Source: Thermodesulfovibrionales bacterium (GTDB lineage Bacteria > Nitrospirota > Thermodesulfovibrionia > Thermodesulfovibrionales > SM23-35). Taken from it: 10,948 bases of DNA. Shown piece by piece: positions 1-6,861 of this stretch. Both the position numbers and the translations under genes were made by a program. Where the stretch lies: the NCBI GenBank assembly GCA_022865525.1, contig JALHSV010000113.1, positions 1 to 10,948 of the forward strand, given 5' to 3'. The notes below the pieces were generated by a model, which saw only the letters and a list, made by a program, of their open reading frames with translations, made no database searches and had not been told where the DNA came from. The stretch's first letter is position 1, and the number at the start of each line of letters is the position of its first letter.

Positions 1-631
1 GGTTGATTCACTGTCTCACAGAGCGGCACTGAAAGCCGGAGGGAGAACCATTGCAGTGCTCGGCTCAGGGGTCGATGTCCCCTATCCTCCTGAGAACAAA
101 GGACTGATGGAAAAGATTAGCGAATCAGGGGGTGTCATCAGTGAATTTCCGCCCGGGACTCCTCCTGATAAAGAGAACTTCCCGAGAAGAAACAGGATTA
201 TCAGCGGGCTTTCTCTCGGAGTGCTGGTTGTAGAAGCAGCCTCTGACAGCGGTGCATTGATAACGGCGAGATATGCAGCGGATCAGGGGAGGGAAGTTTT
301 TGCGGTACCCGGCAATATAACATCTGCAAACTCAGAGGGTGCCAACGAACTTATTCGAATGGGTGCAACACTTATCCGGCAAGCAAACGACATTGTCGAA
401 GAACTTGCCCCTGTGCTGAAAGGTTTTATCAGGTCTGCTGATAAGGTTGCCATAGACATCACTGAGGAAGAAAAAAGTCTCTGTACCGTCCTCTCAGGAG
501 AGCCAAAACAGATCGATGACATATCGAGGGAGAGTGGTGTGCCGGTATCAAAGGTGCTCGGGGTTCTTCTGGGACTGGAAATAAAAGGTGCAGTGAAACA
601 AATTACAGGAAAGAGGTTTTATTTAGCATGA
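1..631 (+). CDS. dprA: DNA processing protein DprA (3' part, start outside window)
   Basis: This is the C-terminal part of DprA (Smf), the Rossmann-fold protein that binds incoming single-stranded DNA and loads RecA during natural transformation. The open frame runs from base 2 without a start codon, so the N-terminus lies upstream of the window. Visible family signatures are the segment around HRAALKAGGRTIAVLGSG, then DVPYPPEN, the conserved FPRRNRIISGLS loop, and SGALITARYAADQGREVFAVPG. After this core, roughly the last 65 residues form a small winged-helix-like domain (around KQIDDISRESGVPVSKVLG), typical of long DprA proteins. The stop codon overlaps the topA start as ATGA, which suggests translational coupling; dprA-topA adjacency is common in bacteria. 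Family assignment is secure; only the length is unknown. Confidence 0.95.
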   Translation, partial: VDSLSHRAALKAGGRTIAVLGSGVDVPYPPENKGLMEKISESGGVISEFPPGTPPDKENFPRRNRIISGLSLGVLVVEAASDSGALITARYAADQGREVFAVPGNITSANSEGANELIRMGATLIRQANDIVEELAPVLKGFIRSADKVAIDITEEEKSLCTVLSGEPKQIDDISRESGVPVSKVLGVLLGLEIKGAVKQITGKRFYLA

Positions 632-3030
632 ATTCTTTAGTCATTGTTGAATCACCTGCAAAAGCAAAGACCATTCATAAGATACTTGGGAAGGAGTATA
701 CGGTTAAAGCATCAATCGGTCATATAAAAGATCTGCCCTCAAAGGAGATCGGTGTTGATGTTGAGAACAATTTCACGCCTCAGTATGTTGTGATACCCGG
801 GAAGGAAAAAATAATCAGGGAACTCAAGAAAGCTTCACGAGAGGCGGATACTGTGCTCCTTGCGCCTGACCCCGACAGGGAAGGCGAAGCGATTGCATGG
901 CATATTGCATCTGAAATCTCAGACAAGAAATCCAAGAGTCTGCATAAAAAGATTTACCGGATCGTTTTCAATGAGATTACCGAGAAAGCTGTACGGGAAG
1001 CAATCAGCAATCCGCATAAAATCGATATGAGCAAGGTTGAGGCTCAGCAGGCGAGAAGGATTCTTGACAGGCTTGTCGGGTATAACCTCAGCCCGCTGCT
1101 CTGGAGGAAAGTGCGCAGAGGGCTCAGTGCCGGGCGAGTGCAGTCTGTCACCGTTCGTCTGATCGTGGACAGAGAACGCGAGATTGAGGCATTCATGCAA
1201 GAAGAGTACTGGAGTATGAATGCTGAGTTTGAAGGCTCAAGACTGCCTGCATTCTGGACACGACTTTCAAAAACCAATCGTGAGTCCACGGAAAGAAATC
1301 AAAAATCTGGAAAAGAAACCAAGTTTTTTATACCCGATAAAGGGACCGCACAAGAGATTGCAGATGATGTACGGGATAAAGAGTTTGTGTTGAGCGAGAT
1401 AGAGCGGAAACAGCGGAAGAGAATGCCATATGCACCTTTTATTACCAGCACGCTCCAGCAGGAGGCAGCACGGAAACTGAAGTTCACTGCAAAAAAGACC
1501 ATGCTGATAGCACAGCAGCTGTATGAGGGAATTGAACTTGGTGAGGAAGGTTCCGTGGGACTCATCACTTACATGAGAACAGATTCCCACAGAGTGGCAT
1601 CAGAGGCGCAGGAATGGGCACGGGCATTCATCGGAACGATATTTGGGAAAGACTATGTGCCTGAAAAACCGCCTGTCTATAAGAGCAAGGCATCTGCACA
1701 GGAGGCGCATGAGGCGATCAGGCCGACATATACTGATAAAAAACCGGAGATCATCAAGCGGTTTCTCTCAAAAGATCAATATGCTCTGTATACACTGATA
1801 TGGAATCGCTTCCTTTCAAGTCAGATGGCTCCGGCCCAATTGGAACAGACCACGTTTCATATCAAGAATCCCCCCATCCCGCCTTTAGAAAAGGGGGGAA
1901 AAGGGGGATTTGAAAAAGAGTGGGATGGAGGGATTCTTGAATCTCCTTCATATGAATTCAGGGCAACCGGAACGGTTGTCCGATTTGACGGATTCATGGC
2001 CCTCTATACAGAAGGCAAGGATGAAGTCGAAGAGGAGAACGGCCTGACACTCCCCGCTTTAATGGAAGGCGAAGTGCTAAAACTGCTCAACCTGTTACCG
2101 AAACAGCACTTTACACAACCGCCGCCCCGTTTTACAGAGGCAACGCTCGTGAAGGTTCTGGAAGAAAAAGGGATTGGGCGACCGAGCACCTACGCAACGA
2201 TACTGTCTACAATCCAGGACAGGAAGTATGTGCAGAAGACCGAAGGGAAATTTTCTCCAACGGAACTCGGTATGGTTGTCAATGACTATCTTGTTGAGAG
2301 ATTTAAAGAGCTTATTGACGTAGGGTTTACTGCAAAAATGGAGGATGAACTCGACCATATTGAAGATGGCAAGATCAAGTGGGAAAAGGTTGTAACGGAT
2401 TTCTATAAGCCTTTTCATATTGATCTGACAGAGGCTTTAGAAACTGTCGGCAAAGTTAAGCCGCAGGATATACCGACTGAAATTGTATGCGAGAAATGCG
2501 GTCTCCCTATGGTCAAAAGATGGGGAAGACATGGAAGATTCATGGCCTGCACAGGCTTCCCGCAATGTAAGAATACAAAGCCAATCCTGCAGGAGGGACA
2601 GGATATCAATGGGCAGAATGGAGAACACAATTCTCAGCAAACAGATCAGCTGTGTGAGAAGTGCGGCTCGCCTATGGTCATGAAATCCGGACGGTACGGG
2701 AGATTCCTTGCGTGTGCACGATATCCGGAATGCAAGAATACCAAGCCCCTCTCTACCGGGATCAAATGTCCAAAAGACGGTGGAGATATTGTGGAAAGGC
2801 GTTCAAAAAGAGGGAAGCAATTCTGGAGCTGTTCAAATTATCCTCAGTGCACCTTCGCATCATGGTATAAACCTGTTCCCAGGAATTGCCCGCAGTGTGT
2901 CGCTGAATTCCTCCTCGAAAAACGCAACAAGAATGGCGATGTGATGCTCTTCTGCCATAAGAAAGAATGCGGGTACAAGGAAGTTGTAAAAATACAGGAT
3001 GAAGAGACTGTCGGTATTGGTGTAACGTAA
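628..3030 (+). CDS. topA: DNA topoisomerase I (type IA), with repeat-derived insert
   Basis: This 800-residue type IA topoisomerase relaxes negatively supercoiled DNA through a transient 5'-phosphotyrosine. The TOPRIM domain opens with VESPAKAKT (Glu8) and has the acidic triad region DPDREGEAIAW at about residues 81-91. The catalytic tyrosine is Tyr315 in GLITYMRTDS, and GIGRPSTYA marks the later core. The C-terminus carries four zinc-ribbon-like repeats starting near residues 621, 676, 714 and 754. The first two have the full CxxC...C(x4-5)C pattern, the third reads CPKD in place of CxxC, and the fourth is divergent. An unusual feature lies at residues 412-438: this stretch, including PPIPPLEKGGKGGF, is encoded by a palindromic dispersed-type repeat and sits in a loop just before the conserved YEFRATG strand. 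The ATG overlaps the dprA stop by four bases. The frame is intact through the insert, so the enzyme is probably functional. Confidence 0.97.
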   Translation: MNSLVIVESPAKAKTIHKILGKEYTVKASIGHIKDLPSKEIGVDVENNFTPQYVVIPGKEKIIRELKKASREADTVLLAPDPDREGEAIAWHIASEISDKKSKSLHKKIYRIVFNEITEKAVREAISNPHKIDMSKVEAQQARRILDRLVGYNLSPLLWRKVRRGLSAGRVQSVTVRLIVDREREIEAFMQEEYWSMNAEFEGSRLPAFWTRLSKTNRESTERNQKSGKETKFFIPDKGTAQEIADDVRDKEFVLSEIERKQRKRMPYAPFITSTLQQEAARKLKFTAKKTMLIAQQLYEGIELGEEGSVGLITYMRTDSHRVASEAQEWARAFIGTIFGKDYVPEKPPVYKSKASAQEAHEAIRPTYTDKKPEIIKRFLSKDQYALYTLIWNRFLSSQMAPAQLEQTTFHIKNPPIPPLEKGGKGGFEKEWDGGILESPSYEFRATGTVVRFDGFMALYTEGKDEVEEENGLTLPALMEGEVLKLLNLLPKQHFTQPPPRFTEATLVKVLEEKGIGRPSTYATILSTIQDRKYVQKTEGKFSPTELGMVVNDYLVERFKELIDVGFTAKMEDELDHIEDGKIKWEKVVTDFYKPFHIDLTEALETVGKVKPQDIPTEIVCEKCGLPMVKRWGRHGRFMACTGFPQCKNTKPILQEGQDINGQNGEHNSQQTDQLCEKCGSPMVMKSGRYGRFLACARYPECKNTKPLSTGIKCPKDGGDIVERRSKRGKQFWSCSNYPQCTFASWYKPVPRNCPQCVAEFLLEKRNKNGDVMLFCHKKECGYKEVVKIQDEETVGIGVT
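1862..1940. repeat. Palindromic dispersed-type repeat inserted in frame in topA
   Basis: The outer arms at 1862-1880 and 1922-1940 are inverted copies matching at 18 of 19 positions. Inside lies a second imperfect hairpin, CCCGCCTTT (1878-1886) against AAAGGGGGG (1890-1898) with a 3-base loop. The G-run and C-run composition and the encoded peptide NPPIPPLEKGGKGGF match a style of dispersed repeat that I recall from many Nitrospirota, Desulfobacterota and cyanobacterial genomes. The 7-mer TTCATAT occurs just outside both ends (1856-1862 and 1947-1953), but a 91-base unit would break the reading frame, so a simple target-site duplication is doubtful. Only one copy is present in this window. 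Confidence 0.8.
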
Positions 3031-3031
3031 T

Positions 3032-3568
3032 GTGAAACCCGTTATAATCGGTATCGGAGGCAGTCACAGCGGTGCCGGAAAAACCTCTGTCGCATCCCTT
3101 ATCCTGAAAACATTCAAAGGGTGGGGGGCAATTAAATATACAAAAACCTCTCTTTATTGTTCAATTGTTGATGATTTAGCAGTCATATCAGAGGAAGGGA
3201 AAGATACAAAAAAGCTCCTCGATGCCGGCGCTGAAAAGGTGCTCTGGGTGCAGTCACCGTATTCGGAGCTGGGCGTTGTTCTCCCGATGGCGGTAGAAAT
3301 GTTGTCTCACCTGCACGGTATTGTGGTTGAAGGCAACAGTGCAGTAGAAATAGTAAAACCGGATATCATCATATTCGTTGCCGGAACTGAGGGAACAATG
3401 AAAAACAGTGCAGAAAAGATACTCCGGATGGCAGACATCGTAATTTTTCAATCAAAATATCCACCTGAAATACCCCAAGGCGCTATACTATTCGTGAGAA
3501 ATAAGAGAGAAGAATTTATTCAGTACCTATCAGGCCTCATAAAGGACTTCCTTAAGAATATCGATTAA
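3032..3568 (+). CDS. MobB-like P-loop nucleotide-binding protein
   Basis: This 178-residue cytoplasmic protein has an N-terminal Walker A loop, GGSHSGAGKTS (residues 9-19), in the SIMIBI/MobB style. It also has the segment GWGAIKYTKTS (30-40) and a VVEGNS motif (98-103), which resembles the EGxx segment of MobB, the GTP-binding adaptor of molybdenum-cofactor (MGD) synthesis. A general dethiobiotin-synthase or CobQ-like fold cannot be excluded. It lacks an obvious MoaE or MobA fusion. The start is GTG, one base after the topA stop (TAA-T-GTG), with no strong Shine-Dalgarno sequence, so translation is probably coupled to topA. No molybdenum genes are nearby, and the exact substrate is therefore unknown. 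P-loop family membership is firm; the MobB label is an inference. Confidence 0.75.
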   Translation: MKPVIIGIGGSHSGAGKTSVASLILKTFKGWGAIKYTKTSLYCSIVDDLAVISEEGKDTKKLLDAGAEKVLWVQSPYSELGVVLPMAVEMLSHLHGIVVEGNSAVEIVKPDIIIFVAGTEGTMKNSAEKILRMADIVIFQSKYPPEIPQGAILFVRNKREEFIQYLSGLIKDFLKNID

Positions 3569-3582
3569 TAGAATTATATAAT
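3552..3582 (+). promoter_or_regulatory. Candidate sigma-70 promoter for mlaC-mlaA
   Basis: A perfect -10 hexamer, TATAAT, lies at 3577-3582, about 46 bases before the mlaC start. The best -35 candidate, TTAAGA at 3552-3557, is weak and 19 bases away, inside the end of the preceding gene. The mlaC-mlaA pair may therefore have its own promoter in addition to read-through from topA. Confidence 0.4.
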
Positions 3583-3628
3583 ACAGAGTAGTTAAAAAAA
3601 CTATGCAGGTAATTTTCAGGAGGCATTT

Positions 3629-4225
3629 ATGGGAAAGAATATTATTAGTCTGATTCTTCTTATTGTCCTGTTGATTGCTCCGGTCTCAGCACATGCCGGA
3701 GTCCCACTTGAAACTGTCAAAGGACATGTCGATAAAGTGCTTGATGTATTACGTGACACATCCCTTAAGGGAGAATCGATGAAAAAAATAAAGAAGGAGA
3801 AAATTCGCTTCGTCTCAGAAAAGATGTTTGATTACGCCGAGCTTTCGAGAAGGACACTAGGTCAGAATTGGATCAGATTCAAGCCTGAACAACAGCAAGA
3901 ATTTATTGAACTTTACAAATCCATTCTTGAAGGTGCCTATATTGACAGGATCGTATCGTATACGGATGAGAAGATCATTTTCAATAAAGAAAATCCGCTT
4001 TCCGAAAAAACGGTTGAAGTTCAGACTACCATTATAACCAAGAAAGCTGACATCCCGATCTCTTACCGCGTGATCCGGAAAGAGGGCGAATGGAGGGTTT
4101 ATGATGTTGTTATTGAAGGTGTCAGTCTGATCAGCAATTATCGTTCTCAGTTTGCGCAGATCCTTGCGAATAAATCACCGGAGGGATTGCTTGATACCCT
4201 GAGAAAGAAAGCCGGAAAGGCATAG
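3629..4225 (+). CDS. mlaC: MlaC: periplasmic phospholipid carrier (ABC transporter auxiliary, Tol-Toluene-tolerance Ttg2D family)
   Basis: This 198-residue exported protein matches the MlaC/Ttg2D family, which shuttles phospholipids across the periplasm between outer-membrane MlaA and the inner-membrane MlaFED complex. Residues 1-23 form a signal peptide (positive start, ISLILLIVLLIAP core, likely cleavage after SAHA). Family features are the ELSRRTLGQNW segment near residue 72, FKPEQQQEFIELYKSIL, and the C-terminal strands with SYRVIRKEGEWRVYDVVIEG followed by GVSLISNYRSQF, a highly characteristic MlaC signature. The length is normal for the family. An ideal Shine-Dalgarno AGGAGG (3618-3623) lies five bases before the ATG. 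mlaA follows 53 bases downstream, so the two are probably co-expressed. Confidence 0.93.
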   Translation: MGKNIISLILLIVLLIAPVSAHAGVPLETVKGHVDKVLDVLRDTSLKGESMKKIKKEKIRFVSEKMFDYAELSRRTLGQNWIRFKPEQQQEFIELYKSILEGAYIDRIVSYTDEKIIFNKENPLSEKTVEVQTTIITKKADIPISYRVIRKEGEWRVYDVVIEGVSLISNYRSQFAQILANKSPEGLLDTLRKKAGKA

Positions 4226-4278
4226 AATTACAAGAATTGTTAAGAAATGTAACAGAATATGCAAAAGAAGGAAAACCA

Positions 4279-5112
4279 TTGAAACTGATATCACCTTTAT
4301 TTCTGGTACTCATTTTCCTCTTGCTCAGTTCCACGCAGGTATCTGCCGATTCGTCTTTAACCATTTCAGACATATCTTCAAATAAGAATGAAGAGATAAT
4401 ACCTTCTCAAGAAAATGAGCCCCTGCCTGATCCGTCCAAAGAACCAGAGGAAAAACCGGATGACGATCTGGGAGATATTACCGAGGAAGAGGGTGAAGAA
4501 GAAGTTGTTCAGATTGCAGATCCCCTGTATCCCTGGAATAAAACAATGTATCATTTTAATGACAAGCTCTACTTTTGGCTCATGAAGCCTTTAGCCCAGG
4601 GATATTCTGCTGTTGTTCCGGAGGATATCAGGCTATCGGTCAGCAACTTTTTTGACAACATCACAACCCCCATACGCTTTGTGAGCAATCTCTTCCAATT
4701 GAAAATAAAAGATGCCGGGAATGAGCTGTTCCGTTTTCTCTATAACTCAACGGCAGGTGTTTGCGGTCTTGCAGATGCAGCGAAAATGGACTTCGACATC
4801 AGGAAAAAGGACGAAGATCTTGGCCAGACACTGGGAAGCTACGGAATCGGCCATGGTATTTATTTGATATGGCCATTCCTTGGCCCTTCATCCCTGCGTG
4901 ATACAGTCGGCAGGGTAGGTGACTATTTCTTGAACCCTGTTCATTATATAAATCCGACAGAAACCGCTGTGGGAATCACGGTTTACGATAGGGTAAACGA
5001 GACTTCTTTCCGCATTGGAGACTATGAGGACCTCAAGAAATCAGCTATCGACCCTTACGTCTCGATCCGTGATGCATATGTCCAGCACCGGAAAAAGAAA
5101 GTTGAAGACTAA
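4279..5112 (+). CDS. mlaA: MlaA (VacJ): outer-membrane lipid-asymmetry protein without lipobox
   Basis: This is a 277-residue MlaA/VacJ-family protein, which extracts mislocalised phospholipids from the outer leaflet of the outer membrane and passes them to MlaC. I prefer the TTG at 4279: it is preceded by AGAAGGA at six bases and opens directly into a signal peptide (KLISPLFLVLIFLLL core, probable cleavage after QVSA). A TTG at 4237 would add 14 residues without a clear Shine-Dalgarno sequence. The VacJ core begins with DPLYPWNKTMYHFND and KPLAQGYSAVVPE, continues with the NFFDNITTPIRFVSNLFQ segment, and includes the LGSYGIGHGIYLIWPFLGPS motif. Two features are odd. There is no cysteine at the signal-peptide end, unlike the classical lipoprotein form, and about 50 acidic, proline-rich residues separate the signal from the core. 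It is convergent with the cNMP-binding gene, with a 14-base gap. Confidence 0.92.
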   Translation: MKLISPLFLVLIFLLLSSTQVSADSSLTISDISSNKNEEIIPSQENEPLPDPSKEPEEKPDDDLGDITEEEGEEEVVQIADPLYPWNKTMYHFNDKLYFWLMKPLAQGYSAVVPEDIRLSVSNFFDNITTPIRFVSNLFQLKIKDAGNELFRFLYNSTAGVCGLADAAKMDFDIRKKDEDLGQTLGSYGIGHGIYLIWPFLGPSSLRDTVGRVGDYFLNPVHYINPTETAVGITVYDRVNETSFRIGDYEDLKKSAIDPYVSIRDAYVQHRKKKVED

Positions 5113-5126
5113 GAATTCTTTCGTCG

Positions 5127-5594
5127 TTAAAAAATTGTCGTAAGCCTCTCTGTGATTTTGCGCAAACGAAGGGAGAGGATACGGATAAAACCTTTCAGAA
5201 TTCTGATCCCTATCTCGGGGTATTCTCTAAGCAGTGCATCAAATGCTTCATTTCTAAGCTTTAGTATCGAGGTCTCTTCGACAGCTTCAACGGTTGCTGA
5301 GCGTTCATGCTCATCGAATATCGAAAGCTCTCCGACGAGAGCACCCCTGGTAAGAATAGCAATGATTAATTGATTGCCTTTAAATTCGGTCTGTTTTTTC
5401 ACCTCGAGTTTTCCTGAAAGAACAAACCCAATAAAATCAGCCGGATCACCTTCCTTAAAGATTACCGTTTGAGCAGGATACGTGACGGATTCAAAAAAAC
5501 AGGAGATTTTTTCGAAGTCTTTTTCATTGAGGAAAGAAAAAGTTATCTCGTCTTTAAATTTACAGATATGATTATGTATTGTGCCGTCTTCCAT
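5127..5594 (-). CDS. Single-domain cyclic-nucleotide-binding protein in Mla operon
   Basis: This 155-residue protein is a stand-alone cNMP-binding (CAP_ED) domain with no DNA-binding helix-turn-helix. Visible features are the beta-roll segment FKEGDPADFIGFVLSGKLEV (residues 47-66) and a well-preserved phosphate-binding cassette, GEL at 88-90 with RSA at 98-100 (CRP uses the equivalent Glu and Arg-Ser to hold cAMP), followed by TVEAVEETSILKL. The C-terminus is a basic helix ending in RLRKITERL. It lies 38 bases after mlaD on the same strand and is the last gene of the mlaE-F-D unit. It has no good Shine-Dalgarno sequence; an in-frame TAA six bases upstream limits the start to this ATG. Ligand and partner are unknown. 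A regulatory role on the transporter is inference from position only. Confidence 0.85.
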   Translation of the reverse strand: MEDGTIHNHICKFKDEITFSFLNEKDFEKISCFFESVTYPAQTVIFKEGDPADFIGFVLSGKLEVKKQTEFKGNQLIIAILTRGALVGELSIFDEHERSATVEAVEETSILKLRNEAFDALLREYPEIGIRILKGFIRILSLRLRKITERLTTIF

Positions 5595-5632
5595 GTTCAG
5601 TTACGATTTATGTAAGGCCGACATCAGCTTCT

Positions 5633-6088
5633 TTATTCCTTTGTATTTTCTTTCTTTTCGAAAATGTATTTACTGACCAACTCCTCGATGTCGACTGATG
5701 ATTCGGTTTCTGTCAGAACGCCCTGTGGCCTGATATAGTCCTCTGCACCGCCCGGGGAAATCTTAACATACTTATCACCGATTATGCCCTGTGTTCTGAT
5801 ACTCGCAATAGCATCTTCCTGAATTTTTATCCCCGGGTTTATCAGCAGTTCAACAAACGCCTGATAATTATTAAGAGAAATTTTAGAGACTTTACCGACC
5901 TTAACGCCTGCAATCTCAACGGTTGACCCTTCCTTGAGTCCCGAAATATTTGAGAAACGGGCGTTCACCACGTACTGTTCTGTTCCGAAGAGATTTATGT
6001 CACCCAGCTTGACCGCAAGATACGCCATGCATGCGAGGCCGATGATAATGAAGATCCCGACAGCAGTTTCAATGCTTATTTTGTTCAT
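5633..6088 (-). CDS. mlaD: MlaD: MCE-domain substrate-binding subunit of phospholipid ABC transporter
   Basis: This 151-residue protein has one N-terminal membrane anchor (about residues 7-27, ETAVGIFIIIGLACMAYLAV) followed by an MCE domain facing the periplasm. MCE signatures are ISGLKEGSTVEIAGVKVGKV (about 48-67), the NPGIKIQEDAIASIRTQG strand-loop, and GDKYVKISPGG. In the known complex six MlaD subunits form a ring with a hydrophobic pore on the MlaF-MlaE core. At 151 residues it is shorter than E. coli MlaD (183), mostly at the C-terminus. The Shine-Dalgarno GGAGGGG lies inside the last codons of mlaF, and only three bases separate the two genes, so translation is tightly coupled. Confidence 0.93.
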   Translation of the reverse strand: MNKISIETAVGIFIIIGLACMAYLAVKLGDINLFGTEQYVVNARFSNISGLKEGSTVEIAGVKVGKVSKISLNNYQAFVELLINPGIKIQEDAIASIRTQGIIGDKYVKISPGGAEDYIRPQGVLTETESSVDIEELVSKYIFEKKENTKE

Positions 6089-6091
6089 TGT

Positions 6092-6859
6092 TTACCCCTC
6101 CACGTGTTCGCTTTCATAGATGAGTCCCATGGTCTCTTCGACGAAATCCCTGATTGCAGGATTTTCTGAAGTCTGAAAATCTTCCGGTGTCAGACAGTCC
6201 TGAATAATTCCTTCATGGATCAATGCTACATAATCGGCAAGTTTGAATATTTTCGGGACATCATGACTGACTATCACAGCAGTATATGCTAATTTGGTCT
6301 GTGTTCGATGAAAGACACGGTATATTTCATTGCTCTTCGCGACATCCAGTCCTGTTGTCGGTTCATCGAAAAAAACAATTTTGGGATTCAAAACGAGGGC
6401 TCGTGCAAGACCAACACGTTTTCTCATCCCCCCGCTGAGCTGGGCCGGATATTTTTCGTTGCTGTACTCGATATCCATCAAATTCAGTTTTTCATTGACA
6501 ATTATTTTTATCTCCTCTTCGGAAGCATTCGTGCGCTCCCGCAAAGGCAGAGCAACATTGTCAAATACGGTCATGGAGTCGAAAAGAGCAGCATTTTGAA
6601 AAAGCACCCCGAAGTGAGACCGGATATCTTTTAATTCTTTACTTCCTATTTTGTTCATATCTTTTCCGAATACCAGAACCTTACCGCTGTCCGGTTTTAT
6701 GAGACCCAGGATATGTTTCAGGACAAGACTTTTACCTTTCCCGCTCTCACCGACGATAACCGTAGTTTTCCCCTCATAGATGGCGAGATTGACTCCTTTC
6801 AGGACCTCCTGCCCGCCGAATTTTTTCCGCACATCTATTAACTGTATAAGAGGTTCCAT
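6092..6859 (-). CDS. mlaF: MlaF: ATP-binding subunit of phospholipid ABC transporter
   Basis: This 255-residue ABC ATPase powers MlaFED lipid transport at the cytoplasmic face of the inner membrane. Visible motifs are Walker A GESGKGKS (residues 37-44), the Q-loop glutamine in VLFQNAALF (Gln88), the signature LSGGMRKR (141-148), Walker B IVFFDEP (161-167) and switch His199 in VSHD. The segment ALFDSMTVFDNVALPLRE and the GMRKRV form of the signature are typical of the Mla/Ttg2A/Mkl branch rather than other ABC importers. The Walker A loop has Lys at the position where Ser or Ala is more usual (GxSGSGKS). The gene starts two bases after the mlaE stop and lacks a strong Shine-Dalgarno sequence, which suggests coupling to mlaE. 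Confidence 0.95.
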   Translation of the reverse strand: MEPLIQLIDVRKKFGGQEVLKGVNLAIYEGKTTVIVGESGKGKSLVLKHILGLIKPDSGKVLVFGKDMNKIGSKELKDIRSHFGVLFQNAALFDSMTVFDNVALPLRERTNASEEEIKIIVNEKLNLMDIEYSNEKYPAQLSGGMRKRVGLARALVLNPKIVFFDEPTTGLDVAKSNEIYRVFHRTQTKLAYTAVIVSHDVPKIFKLADYVALIHEGIIQDCLTPEDFQTSENPAIRDFVEETMGLIYESEHVEG

Positions 6860-6861
6860 CT

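Noticed and set aside
1267..1590. 107-codon minus-strand frame inside topA
   Set aside because: It is antisense to the conserved TopA catalytic region; the plus-strand protein clearly explains this DNA.
5110..5160. Bidirectional terminator between mlaA and the cNMP gene
   Set aside because: The CGTCG and TTGTCG segments do not form an inverted repeat, and no GC stem with a T run is present.
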